From: a virus | Virus record (IMG/VR): IMGVR_UViG_3300021598_000186 | Location: 1 to 51,421 of that record | Length of the DNA stretch: 51,421 nucleotides | Strand: one strand, 5' to 3' | Shown here: positions 28,232-37,177 of the stretch, piece by piece | Layout: every line of letters starts with the position of its first letter | Numbering within the stretch: position 1 is the stretch's first letter | Program-made: the position numbers and the translations under genes | Notes under the pieces: model-generated | The model's database searches: none | Told to the model about the DNA's origin: nothing | The model's input: only the letters and a program-made list of their open reading frames with translations

Positions 28232-30304
28232 ATGCCATATATTGTAAATTTTACAGATAAAGACAATAAACTGCCAATAACAGTTTATGATAATACATCT
28301 AGCAACGATACTAGTTTAACATTTCCTGGAAGAAACGTTACAGGATACGGACAGATTATTGCTGAAAACTTTTTGGCCATACTAGAAAATTTTGCCAAAG
28401 ATACTGCACCAGTAAACCCAATCGAAGGCCAATTATGGTATGACACAGGGACTGCTAGATTAAAAATATGGGATAGCACTTTATGGAAAAGTGCGTCTAG
28501 TATCCAGACTAGCAGTGTTGAACCTCCAACTGAAGAAAGTAAAGTAGGTGAGTTGTGGGTTGATACAGTTAATCAACAGGTATATGTTTATTCTGGTACA
28601 CGATGGATTTTAGTAGGTCCTACATTTTCTACAGGTTTACGTAGCGGTCCACTAGTTGAATCTATTATAGACTCCGACAACATCACTAGGGTTGTATTAA
28701 CCTTATACATTGAAGATGTGCCAGTGGTTATTATTAGTAGAGATAAATTTACTCCTAAAATTTCTATTTCTGGTTTTACAATTATTAACTCGGGATTCAA
28801 TATTACTTCAAATGATGTAAGTGAAATTGCTGCCGAAACTAAAATATGGGGTACTGCTACATCTGCAGAATCCTTAATTATTAATGATGTTGAAATTCCT
28901 GCTTCTCGATTTATGAGAACAGATATAACAAACACTTCAGATTTTCCTATAAACATTAGAAATAACAGTGGTGTTTTGATTGGAGTCAATAGTAATTTCA
29001 GTATCAGCACTTCTGAAACCTCTGCAAAAATTTACAATAGTTCTGTAGGATCTAGTATAGATTTACAAATTAACAGAGAAGGGGCACCAACTACTGTATT
29101 AAGAGTTTTTGATAACAAGATAGGTATAAACGTTGCTGCCCCGGAAGAGTCTTTAGATGTTGACGGAAATATTAGAACTAACGGAAGTTTAATATTAACC
29201 GGTACAGCATCTAGTACTAATTTTAATAATGGTACGTTTAGAACTGCAGGCGGTGCAGCAATTTCTAAAAATCTATTAGTCGGCGAAGGTATAATAGTAA
29301 ATGGCACAGCCAATTTTGAAAACACTCAGCCGCAGACTACAGATACCTATGACTCCGGTAGTGTTACAAAGAGATGGAAAACAGTTAGAACTAAAACACT
29401 TGTAGCAGAAAATATTGAAGGTGTTTTAGTAGGTAACATTGTAGGTAATGCAACTACAGCAACCAATTTAAAATTTCCTACTACATTTAGAATTGAAGGA
29501 GATATTACATCTCCTAACGTATCGTTTGACGGACAGGTTGGCGGTCTAACTAAAACTTTCAACACCACACTGACTGCAACATTGATTAGTAGTAAAAATG
29601 AACCAGTTCCTAATACCAGCAAGCCCGATGACTATGTTTTAGTATTCAGAGGCGGTACTGGTCTATTAAAAGAAACCAGAGATGTATTCATTGGAGATTT
29701 AGGAGTACCAGTCGGAGGTATTATACCTTTTGCAGGCGCTTTTGCTCCGTATGGTTATTTGCTTTGTGATGGTAGCGAAGTTGAAAAAACCAAATATAGT
29801 TTATTGTTTGACGTTATAGGTAATACCTACAACGGAGCATTACCCTTAGTGGGTGTAGGTACATATCGTTTACCTGATCTGCGAGGCAGATTCCCCCTAG
29901 GTAAAGATAATATGGATAACGGAATAACAGTGCCAAATACCACAGGTGGATATATTGATGCAGGTGGCGGAAATATTGACAGAGTTTCTGGTACTGCGCC
30001 TGATAACCTAGGCGACGGTGGCGGTCAATCTACTAATAATTTAACAGTGTCTAATCTTCCTGATCATGAACACAACATGAAAGGTTCTACAGGCCAGCAA
30101 TATTATGCTTCTAGACTGGACACAGCCATTCCTTTAGATACAGGATCTTTTTCTGATAAAGGACCTACATCACTTGGTCAAACACAATATGTTCCTACAT
30201 CGGGCGGAGTTAAGACTGCAGGAGCACTGGGACAGGCCTTTTCAGTGATGAACCCGTACTTAACATTAAACTATATTATTCGCTCGGGCCCACCGAACTT
30301 CTAA
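28232..30304 (+). CDS. Tail fibre with tail-collar domain (fibre paralogue 1)
   Basis: This 690-residue fibre begins with a module of about 140 residues shared with the next three genes (GYGQIIAENFLAILENFA, then GQLWYD, LWVDTVNQQVYVYSG and LVGP). The middle is beta-rich and includes a trimeric-fibre type stretch (GNIRTNGSLILTGTA). From about residue 494 there is a tail-collar domain of the gp12 short-tail-fibre type (IPFAGAFAPYGYLLCDGSEV, RLPDLRGRFPLGKDN). The C-terminus, MNPYLTLNYIIRSG, is typical of collar-domain fibres. It is likely to contact the cell surface. It is the only paralogue here with the collar domain. The gene starts 3 bases after the previous stop. Confidence 0.75.
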   Translation: MPYIVNFTDKDNKLPITVYDNTSSNDTSLTFPGRNVTGYGQIIAENFLAILENFAKDTAPVNPIEGQLWYDTGTARLKIWDSTLWKSASSIQTSSVEPPTEESKVGELWVDTVNQQVYVYSGTRWILVGPTFSTGLRSGPLVESIIDSDNITRVVLTLYIEDVPVVIISRDKFTPKISISGFTIINSGFNITSNDVSEIAAETKIWGTATSAESLIINDVEIPASRFMRTDITNTSDFPINIRNNSGVLIGVNSNFSISTSETSAKIYNSSVGSSIDLQINREGAPTTVLRVFDNKIGINVAAPEESLDVDGNIRTNGSLILTGTASSTNFNNGTFRTAGGAAISKNLLVGEGIIVNGTANFENTQPQTTDTYDSGSVTKRWKTVRTKTLVAENIEGVLVGNIVGNATTATNLKFPTTFRIEGDITSPNVSFDGQVGGLTKTFNTTLTATLISSKNEPVPNTSKPDDYVLVFRGGTGLLKETRDVFIGDLGVPVGGIIPFAGAFAPYGYLLCDGSEVEKTKYSLLFDVIGNTYNGALPLVGVGTYRLPDLRGRFPLGKDNMDNGITVPNTTGGYIDAGGGNIDRVSGTAPDNLGDGGGQSTNNLTVSNLPDHEHNMKGSTGQQYYASRLDTAIPLDTGSFSDKGPTSLGQTQYVPTSGGVKTAGALGQAFSVMNPYLTLNYIIRSGPPNF

Positions 30305-30314
30305 GGTATAAGAC

Positions 30315-32153
30315 ATGGCATATACGATTAATAAAACAGACGGAACAATTTTAGCAACAGTGGCCGACGGACAGATAGATACTATCAGTAGTGATCTCAC
30401 TTTGATAGGTAAAAACTATAGCGGTTTCGGCGAATCTATCAACGAAAATTTTATCAAATTACTGGAAAATTTTTCTAGCACAGCAGCACCAGATAATCCT
30501 ATTAGAGGCCAAATTTGGTTCGATGTTAATGAACTTAAATTAAAAGTTTATAACGGCAATGCTTTTGTTCCTGTAAGTTCTGCAACTATTTCAAACACAC
30601 AACCTACAAGTTTAGGTGTTGGTGATTTATGGTTCAATGATGTTGATAAACAGTTATATTTTTATGATGGGTCTAACACTATACTTTTAGGTCCTGATTA
30701 TTCTCAGAGTCAAGGCCTAAGCGGATTAAAAGTAGCCAATATTTTAGACTCGCTCAATCAAAATCGAGTTATTACTTATTTGTATAATAACGGTATTTTG
30801 TTAGGAATATTTTCCAAAGATTCTTTTACTCCTAAGTTGCCTATACAAGGATTCACAGGAGAGATTAATCCAGGATTTAATTCCGGCACATTGTCCGGAA
30901 TGAAATTTTATGTTACAGCCACTAATGCTGACAGTTTAGGTAATCAACCTGCAAGTTCTTATGTAAGAAATGATACCAACAATATTATCAACGGCGGATT
31001 AATTCTTACTTCAAATTTAGGATTGATTATCGGTGATGCAAGTCAAGGTCAATTTAACATTTCTGACGGTAATCTTACAATCGCTAATATTGCGTCTAAC
31101 AAAGACATTACATTAACAGTAAGACGAGATGTTATTGCTGAACAAGCAATTAAGATTAGATCTTTATCGAGAAAAATAAATCTTTATGAAGGTATACCTG
31201 ATAGTGAAGTAGATGTTGGCGGGGATCTAATTGTACAGGGAGATCTTACAGTTAATGGTGATTTTGTAACTATCAATACCAGCACATTGACTGTTGAAGA
31301 TAAAAATATAGTATTAGCCAAGCAAACCAACACTTTACCTACAGACGGAAATGCTGCTGGTGGCGGAGTGATATTACAAGGCGCCACTAGTCATGTGTTC
31401 TTATGGCACGATGTTGGTCAAGTAGCAACTTCTAACTCTTCGGAAGCGATTGCCGATGGGTATAACGATGCATGGCCTCAGTTAGCCAGCGGTGCTTGGA
31501 ACAGTTCGGAACATATCAATTTAGCATCCGGCAAAGAATTTAAGATCAATGGTGTTACAGTTTTATCTAGTACATCGCTTGGTCCTGGTATTACAAGTAT
31601 TCCTGGCGTAACTAGTTTCGGTGCGCAAACTCAATTTACAGTAGATGATCTGTTTATGGATAACAGTACTATTGAAGTGACTGCTCCTAATACAGATTTG
31701 ACGTTAGATATTAACGGCACAGGTACCCTTAATTTAAGCAGTAAGAAAATTACCAACGTTGCTAATCCAACTTCTGCTCAAGACGCCGCCACAAAAAATT
31801 ATGTAGACACTACAGTGCGAAGCAGAAGTATCGTGTTAAGTATGGATATTTCCGACGGTATATCTAACTCTGCTATCGCCGGATTAGTTGAGCAGGTAGC
31901 CCCTGCTGCTGAATATGCGAATGGAACTATTGCCCGTGTACTATGTTCTCAATTAGTAAACGGTACTACATCTTTAGACATCAATCCGTTATTGTCTACA
32001 GGTACTACTGAATTTAACACACCAACTGGTACTGCATTCGGTGTTAGCAGTATTGCTTTTGGATTAGCCACTGTAGCAGCACCGGGTATCCTTGTGTCTA
32101 GAACTGTAAAAACATTCCAGATCATAAGCAGTGCTTGGTCGTTCGTATCATGA
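30315..32153 (+). CDS. Tail fibre protein (fibre paralogue 2)
   Basis: This 612-residue protein starts with the shared module (GFGESINENFIKLLENFS, GQIWFD, GDLWFNDVDKQLYFYDG). The middle has LTVNGDFVTINTSTLTVEDK (about 313-332), a strand pattern common in marine phage fibres, and PTSAQDAATKNYVDT near 490, a linker typical of trimeric tail fibres. The final 110 residues form a different C-terminal domain from those of the neighbours and presumably provide receptor or partner specificity. A GGTATAAGAC leader with an AAGG ribosome binding site precedes the ATG. Confidence 0.68.
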   Translation: MAYTINKTDGTILATVADGQIDTISSDLTLIGKNYSGFGESINENFIKLLENFSSTAAPDNPIRGQIWFDVNELKLKVYNGNAFVPVSSATISNTQPTSLGVGDLWFNDVDKQLYFYDGSNTILLGPDYSQSQGLSGLKVANILDSLNQNRVITYLYNNGILLGIFSKDSFTPKLPIQGFTGEINPGFNSGTLSGMKFYVTATNADSLGNQPASSYVRNDTNNIINGGLILTSNLGLIIGDASQGQFNISDGNLTIANIASNKDITLTVRRDVIAEQAIKIRSLSRKINLYEGIPDSEVDVGGDLIVQGDLTVNGDFVTINTSTLTVEDKNIVLAKQTNTLPTDGNAAGGGVILQGATSHVFLWHDVGQVATSNSSEAIADGYNDAWPQLASGAWNSSEHINLASGKEFKINGVTVLSSTSLGPGITSIPGVTSFGAQTQFTVDDLFMDNSTIEVTAPNTDLTLDINGTGTLNLSSKKITNVANPTSAQDAATKNYVDTTVRSRSIVLSMDISDGISNSAIAGLVEQVAPAAEYANGTIARVLCSQLVNGTTSLDINPLLSTGTTEFNTPTGTAFGVSSIAFGLATVAAPGILVSRTVKTFQIISSAWSFVS

Positions 32154-32172
32154 TAAAGAATTGGAGCGATAA

Positions 32173-34002
32173 ATGGCCTATGTAATTAATAAAACTAACG
32201 GATTACAGTTAATAGTCTTAGAAGACGGAACTGTAGATACGTCAACTAGTGTAGGTTTGGTAGGACGTAACTATACAGGTTACGGCGAAATCCAGAATGA
32301 AAATTTCTTAGGCCTTTTAGAAAATTGGGCCAATGCTAATCCTCCTTCTCGTCCAATAAGTGGACAGACATGGTTTAATACTTTTAATAAAACTCTTAAT
32401 GTCTATGAAGGAGACAAGTGGGTACCTGTTGGGTCAACAGTGATTCAAAATACCAGTCCCGAAGGCATCGCTGGAACATTGTGGTTTAAAGGTTCAACAA
32501 AACAATTATTTGTCTATAATGAAAATGCATGGAATCTTGTTGGACCCGAAGGACTTGAAGGATTCGGAGAAACTAGATCTATTTCTACTTTTCTATTAGA
32601 TTCAACTGGTGCTCAAAGACCAATTATATTAAATGTTGTAGATGATAAAGTTATATCTATGACAGCCAGTTCGGCATACCTTATCAGGGCCAACGAACAA
32701 ACTCATATCACTAACAAATACAATTTAGGTTATACCGATAGCGTGTTAAGAACAGTTAGTTCTGGTGTTAACCTAAATATGTTTCCTTCTTTTGGTAATA
32801 ATTTTATAGGTGCATTAGACGGAAATGCAGCATCTGCTAGTAGACTAGAAACTCCAAGATTTATCAACGGCATTGCCTTTGATGGACAGAATGATATAAC
32901 AATAACTTCATCAACTACAGGTACACTGAATAGGGGTAGTTATCTAACAGGGAATAATTTTAACGGTTTAAATACCGTGACTTGGGCTGTTGATGCTAGT
33001 TCATCTAATTTAATAGGTAAAGTTGTAGCCAGAGACAGCGCCGGCGACTTTGCTGCCGGAACAATTACAGCAAATTTAGTAGGTAATGTCACAGGTAATG
33101 TAACTGCTACAGAAGGCACAAGTTCTTTTAATGTGGTACAAGCCAACGAGTTTGTAGGAGCGCAACTATCTGGCAATGCGTTTACTGCAACTAGATTGAA
33201 AACTCCTAGAACTATAAACGGAGTAGCGTTCGATGGCAGTGCTGATATCACTGTTACTGCCGCTGCAGATACATTGACAGGTACACAGTTAGCGGCTAAC
33301 ATTGTTCAATTAGGTACACTGAATCAATTGAATGTAGCGGACACTGGAATATCTATAGGTAATTCCGGTCAGTTAGATATTTTTATTGATGTGTCTATTC
33401 CTACTATTAGAGATACTTCATCACAAGGCATTACTTTTAATATTATCGATAATACTATAGGCGATGTAGATTTCAAATTAATTAACAGTACACTGTCGCT
33501 ATCTCTAGGAGGCGCTAACGCACCTGCATTTGTACCAGAAAATGACAATGTAACTCATTTAGGTATTGTTACCAAACGTTGGAATACTGTTCATGCTAAT
33601 CTATTTCAAGGTACTGCTACTGCTGCACGTTATGCCGACCTAGCAGAAAACTATCTAGCAGATGTAGATTATGAACCAGGTACAGTTTTAGAATTTGGTG
33701 GCAGTCAAGAAGTTACTGTAGCAGAAGATGAAACTCGTAAAGTGGCAGGAGTTGTGTCTAGTAATCCAGCATATTTAATGAACAGCGAATTACAAGGCGA
33801 TCATGTAGTTGCCCTAGCACTACAGGGAAGAGTTCCTTGTAAAGTTAGAGGCAAAATCCGTAAAGGAGACATGCTAGTCAGTGGCGGAAACGGCTATGCT
33901 AGACCTACTATAGATCCTAAAATAGGCACTATTATCGGTAAAGCACTGGAAGATTTTGAAGGTACAGACGGAATTATTGAAATTGTAGTGGGCAGAGTTT
34001 AA
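32173..34002 (+). CDS. Tail fibre protein (fibre paralogue 3)
   Basis: This 609-residue protein starts with the shared module (GYGEIQNENFLGLLENWA, GQTWFN, GTLWFKGSTKQLFVYNE). The middle carries repeated TPRxINGVAFDGxxDITxT units (about 233 and 348), a fibre-shaft repeat. The last 130 residues (AARYADLAENYLADVDYEPG onward) are shared with paralogue 4. This tail resembles C-terminal domains that in some phage appendages act as trimerisation aids and may be cut off; I cannot identify a protease site. A GGAG ribosome binding site lies 7 bases before the ATG. Confidence 0.68.
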   Translation: MAYVINKTNGLQLIVLEDGTVDTSTSVGLVGRNYTGYGEIQNENFLGLLENWANANPPSRPISGQTWFNTFNKTLNVYEGDKWVPVGSTVIQNTSPEGIAGTLWFKGSTKQLFVYNENAWNLVGPEGLEGFGETRSISTFLLDSTGAQRPIILNVVDDKVISMTASSAYLIRANEQTHITNKYNLGYTDSVLRTVSSGVNLNMFPSFGNNFIGALDGNAASASRLETPRFINGIAFDGQNDITITSSTTGTLNRGSYLTGNNFNGLNTVTWAVDASSSNLIGKVVARDSAGDFAAGTITANLVGNVTGNVTATEGTSSFNVVQANEFVGAQLSGNAFTATRLKTPRTINGVAFDGSADITVTAAADTLTGTQLAANIVQLGTLNQLNVADTGISIGNSGQLDIFIDVSIPTIRDTSSQGITFNIIDNTIGDVDFKLINSTLSLSLGGANAPAFVPENDNVTHLGIVTKRWNTVHANLFQGTATAARYADLAENYLADVDYEPGTVLEFGGSQEVTVAEDETRKVAGVVSSNPAYLMNSELQGDHVVALALQGRVPCKVRGKIRKGDMLVSGGNGYARPTIDPKIGTIIGKALEDFEGTDGIIEIVVGRV

Positions 34003-34013
34003 TAACAGGGTAC

Positions 34014-34021
34014 GATAAATA
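34014..34021 (+). promoter_or_regulatory. T4-type late promoter before fibre paralogue 4
   Basis: GATAAATA lies in the 41-base gap before the ATG at 34044. A start near 34028 would leave a short leader containing CGGAG. This gives the last fibre gene, and perhaps those after it, an independent late start. Confidence 0.6.
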
Positions 34022-34043
34022 AGTGTATATACGGAGTTAATCA

Positions 34044-35789
34044 ATGGCATATCAAGTAGACAAGTTTAATGGGACGAGATTAGTCTCTGTAGAAGACGGC
34101 ACCATTGATACCACTACCGACATACGTTTTGTAGGTAAAAACTACGCAGGATACGGTGAAGTACAGAACGAGAATTTTTTACATCTATTAGAAAATTTCT
34201 CAAATACCAGTGCTCCTCCTAAGGTAGTAACCGGGCAGATATGGTATGATAGTGGTAATAAAAAGTTAAGATTTTATGATGGTAGTCGTTTTAGGACTGC
34301 CAGCGGTGCAGAAATAGGAACGACAGCCCCATCCGGGCTTCAAGCAGGAGATTTTTGGTTCGATACCAGCGCAGAACAGTTGTATGCTTATAACGGTTCT
34401 ACGTTTGTTTTGATAGGACCAGAAACTACCCCAGAATTAGGTGCTGCCTCATTGACAGCACAGGTAGTAAAAGATACTCTAGGTACTAATCACAGCATAG
34501 GAAAAATTATTTCCGGCGGTGATACCATTGCTATTGTTAGTAAAGATGCGTTTACTCTAGACAGTGGGTTGAACCCCATTACTGGATTCACCACAATAAA
34601 GAAAGGTTTGAATCTTGTTAATACTAACGGATCTACTGGAGTTACCAGTACAGACCACTTCTATTGGGGAACAGCATCAAATGCTGCTAGATTGGGTGGC
34701 TTTTTGGCCAGCGAATATGTAAGAACTGGAGAAGTTCGATTCGATACAGAGGTGAATTATTCAGATCCTGGTTTAACCATTGGCGGTAATTATCCTTCAT
34801 ACAGTAAAGATCTAGTTCTTAAAATAGAGAATGGTGATGAACCAATTATTGAATCTAGATTAGCCAGCCCACTAACTCTTCGTGTAAGAGTTTCAGCCAG
34901 CGATGTGCGTAATTTTTATATTACTTCTACAGGCTTTTTGCCAGGAGCCAATAATTTTTACAATTTAGGTTCTTCTACAGAAAATTGGGCTAATGTTTAC
35001 GCTACGACATTTACAGGAAATCTAAGTGGATCAGTAACTGGTAACACGTCTGGTACACATACAGGTCCAATGGTAGGCAATTTAACCGGTAATGTGATTG
35101 GAAATTTAAATGGCACAGTCACAGGAAACGTTATTGGATCAGTTACTGGAACGGCTAGTAATGCTTTAACCTTAAACAGTCTAAATAGTGAATTTGGTGC
35201 AGTGGCAGTATCAGTGGCTATCAGAGACGCATCTGCCAATCTTACAGCAAACAGATTTATTGGAATCGCAGATAAGTCAGATAGATTAAAAATTGATGAC
35301 AGTGCTACAGATACAGATCCTAGTTATAGGTCTGCTAAAACTCTTGCTTCTGGTAATACTATTGCAGCCAGAGATAGTTTAGGTAATTTGTTTGCAGTTT
35401 TGTTTGACGGTACTGCTACAGCAGCGAAATATGCTGACCTAGCAGAGAAGTACCTTACAGATCGTGAGTATGAACCAGGTACAGTAGTGACAGTGGGCGG
35501 CGAAGCAGAAGTTAGAGCCACTGTTTTTGGAGATCGTGCTATCGGAGTAGTAAGTACAAATCCAGCATTTATGATGAACAAAGAGTTAGAAGGTGGTACA
35601 TATATTGCCCTAAAAGGTCGTGTACCGTGCAAGGTAGTAGGATCGGTACGCAAAGGCGATCGATTAGTGGCTACAGAAAATGGTTGTGCTATCGCTGCCA
35701 GTTTCCATCAACATCCAGATGTTTTTGGTATCGCTTTACAAAGTGATCAAGATGTTGGCGTCAAAACTATAGAAGTGTTAGTATTATAA
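34044..35789 (+). CDS. Tail fibre protein (fibre paralogue 4)
   Basis: This 581-residue protein starts with the shared module (GYGEVQNENFLHLLENFS, GQIWYD, GDFWFDTSAEQLYAYNG). A Gly/Thr-rich shaft follows (about 325-380), made of short GNxxGxVTG-type repeats likely to form a trimeric beta-helix. The C-terminal 130 residues (AAKYADLAEKYLTDREYEPG, then RVPCKVVGSVRKGD) match those of paralogue 3, so the two genes share both ends and differ in the middle. CGGAG precedes the ATG, and a late promoter lies upstream. Confidence 0.68.
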   Translation: MAYQVDKFNGTRLVSVEDGTIDTTTDIRFVGKNYAGYGEVQNENFLHLLENFSNTSAPPKVVTGQIWYDSGNKKLRFYDGSRFRTASGAEIGTTAPSGLQAGDFWFDTSAEQLYAYNGSTFVLIGPETTPELGAASLTAQVVKDTLGTNHSIGKIISGGDTIAIVSKDAFTLDSGLNPITGFTTIKKGLNLVNTNGSTGVTSTDHFYWGTASNAARLGGFLASEYVRTGEVRFDTEVNYSDPGLTIGGNYPSYSKDLVLKIENGDEPIIESRLASPLTLRVRVSASDVRNFYITSTGFLPGANNFYNLGSSTENWANVYATTFTGNLSGSVTGNTSGTHTGPMVGNLTGNVIGNLNGTVTGNVIGSVTGTASNALTLNSLNSEFGAVAVSVAIRDASANLTANRFIGIADKSDRLKIDDSATDTDPSYRSAKTLASGNTIAARDSLGNLFAVLFDGTATAAKYADLAEKYLTDREYEPGTVVTVGGEAEVRATVFGDRAIGVVSTNPAFMMNKELEGGTYIALKGRVPCKVVGSVRKGDRLVATENGCAIAASFHQHPDVFGIALQSDQDVGVKTIEVLVL

Positions 35790-35799
35790 GGAATAGAAA

Positions 35800-36771
35800 A
35801 TGCCAATCGGTGATTTAATTAGTGTAACAGACTATAACAATATTAGAACTAAAATTTCTGGTATCATGGGACCAGGTTCTACTAACAGTGGATATGGTCA
35901 AACTTTGAATGCTCCTACAGCATTATCATCAGGAGCCACAGTAACTAAAGCACAATGGGACAATTTAAGATTTGATATCTATAATGCCATAGTACACCAA
36001 ACCGGTTCAGCACCTAGTATTACTACAATTAATGAAGGCGATGTTATAAGATACGGAACATCCCATCCTAATTTTCAATATAACACATTAGCAGATCAAG
36101 CCATAACAAATAAATTCAATTTAGGCACAGGGCAGTTTGTTACAGAGGCTATTGGATCACAATCAAGATTCTCTAATTGGACTTCTTTAGTTACTTCCAC
36201 AGTCACAATCAATTTTGCAGACAATAATGCCTGTAGATATTTCTTTAACAGTGGCGGTAAAATACGATTTGCCAGCACTAGATCAGGCGGGTCAGGAACT
36301 CTTCAAGATCAAAGATGGTCTAGTTTATTAAGTGGTGCAGGGCAGCCGTTCTTTGCCGGTAATTCTACTTTATATCCTGCCTCTGGCGGTAATGCCACAT
36401 ACAATAATATTGGTTTTTGGCAATTGACCACATCTGATCAACAGGTTTGGTCATTCCAAGCCAGTAGTCCCTATACTGCAAACACATGGGTGTTGCAGGC
36501 TAGATTGGCAAGTGGAACTACCAGTACCGCAACATCCGTTATACTAACAGTAAGATGGCAGGATAATTATGTTGATCCTGCAACATCTCCACATACACCA
36601 ACTACCGTTCTTCCTTTTGACGAAGTAACAGGAACACTATCATTAAGTGTAGATCAAGTACGGGCTAGAGGCGAGTTGGCTCCTTCATTGATTCCTAACA
36701 GTTTTGCTATTACTGGCCCGATATTAGTCGGTGGCGGTGCATCTACAGTAGGCGCTATTTCCGGTAGTTAA
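35800..36771 (+). CDS. Virion structural protein, fibre-associated
   Basis: This 323-residue protein follows the fibre genes after 10 bases, with AAGGAA as ribosome binding site. It lacks the shared fibre module. The N-terminus has a helical part (DYNNIRTKISGIMGPG, then QWDNLRFDIYNAIVHQTG at about 51-68). The rest is beta-rich with FFNSGGKIRFASTRSGGSG near 148-166, a pattern I recall from structural proteins of marine T4-like phages. The C-terminus is Gly/Ser-rich. It is probably a fibre or collar component. It is the last gene before the hairpin and late promoter that open the glycosyltransferase cassette. Confidence 0.55.
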   Translation: MPIGDLISVTDYNNIRTKISGIMGPGSTNSGYGQTLNAPTALSSGATVTKAQWDNLRFDIYNAIVHQTGSAPSITTINEGDVIRYGTSHPNFQYNTLADQAITNKFNLGTGQFVTEAIGSQSRFSNWTSLVTSTVTINFADNNACRYFFNSGGKIRFASTRSGGSGTLQDQRWSSLLSGAGQPFFAGNSTLYPASGGNATYNNIGFWQLTTSDQQVWSFQASSPYTANTWVLQARLASGTTSTATSVILTVRWQDNYVDPATSPHTPTTVLPFDEVTGTLSLSVDQVRARGELAPSLIPNSFAITGPILVGGGASTVGAISGS

Positions 36772-36778
36772 TTTTTCC

Positions 36779-36820
36779 TCCTATAAAACCACATATAAAT
36801 AATGTGCGTATTTTATAGGA
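36779..36820 (+). promoter_or_regulatory. Hairpin holding a late promoter and covering the ribosome binding site
   Basis: TCCTATAAAA (36779-36788) and TTTTATAGGA (36811-36820) are perfect 10-bp inverted arms. Inside them CACAT (36790-36794) and ATGTG (36802-36806) can add an inner stem. The 3' arm contains most of the AGGAG ribosome binding site (36817-36821) for the ATG at 36827. TATAAATA lies in the loop. A transcript from upstream would fold and hide the site, while one starting at the late promoter would lack the 5' arm. In T4 this layout is known for late genes such as lysozyme gene e. Confidence 0.65.
36794..36801 (+). promoter_or_regulatory. Perfect T4 late promoter (TATAAATA) before the cassette
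   Basis: This exact TATAAATA lies 25 bases before the ATG at 36827, with AGGAG spaced 5 bases from that ATG. Transcription should start near 36808. It is the only exact consensus octamer noticed among the late promoters here and heads the glycosyltransferase and radical SAM cassette. Confidence 0.75.
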
Positions 36821-36826
36821 GTTCAC

Positions 36827-37177
36827 ATGGACGAACGTCTGGCTAAAGCCCTAGATTTTTCAAAATTTAGGCAAACACTAACATTAGAACGTAAAAATCT
36901 CAAAGAAAAAATTGATGCTAATCTAACCTACGGTTATAATGGAGGCATCTTTAAAATTGATAGATCTTTGATAGTATTTGTTCAAATGTTAATCGACCAA
37001 CAGAGAACTGAAAATGTTCCTCTCCTAGATTCAAATGACACACCTATTTTAATTTCTGATTTGAATACCTTCAAAGACGAAATATTAGATAGGTATATGA
37101 CTGCGGTTTATGAATATTTTAGGCAGTACGAAAAAATAAAAAAATCTAGATCAGTAGATAAACTTATAGAACTATGA
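36827..37177 (+). CDS. Conserved small phage protein, unknown function
   Basis: This 116-residue, mostly helical, charged protein has LTYGYNGGIFKIDRSLIVF (33-51) and a C-terminal helix rich in Lys/Arg/Glu. It resembles small proteins I recall next to fibre genes in marine T4-like phages. It has no signal peptide or catalytic motif. It is the first gene after the hairpin late promoter, and its stop overlaps the next ATG (ATGA), so it leads the translationally coupled cassette. It might be a fibre chaperone or assembly factor by position, but nothing in the sequence shows this. Confidence 0.6.
   Translation: MDERLAKALDFSKFRQTLTLERKNLKEKIDANLTYGYNGGIFKIDRSLIVFVQMLIDQQRTENVPLLDSNDTPILISDLNTFKDEILDRYMTAVYEYFRQYEKIKKSRSVDKLIEL

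Noticed and set aside
32155-32172. GATAAAT before fibre paralogue 3 as a late promoter
   Set aside because: The octamer ends in G (GATAAATG) because it runs into the ATG, so it would start transcription inside the gene.
28232-36771. Diversity-generating retroelement acting on fibre tips
   Set aside because: No reverse transcriptase gene and no template/variable repeat pair were seen in the window.
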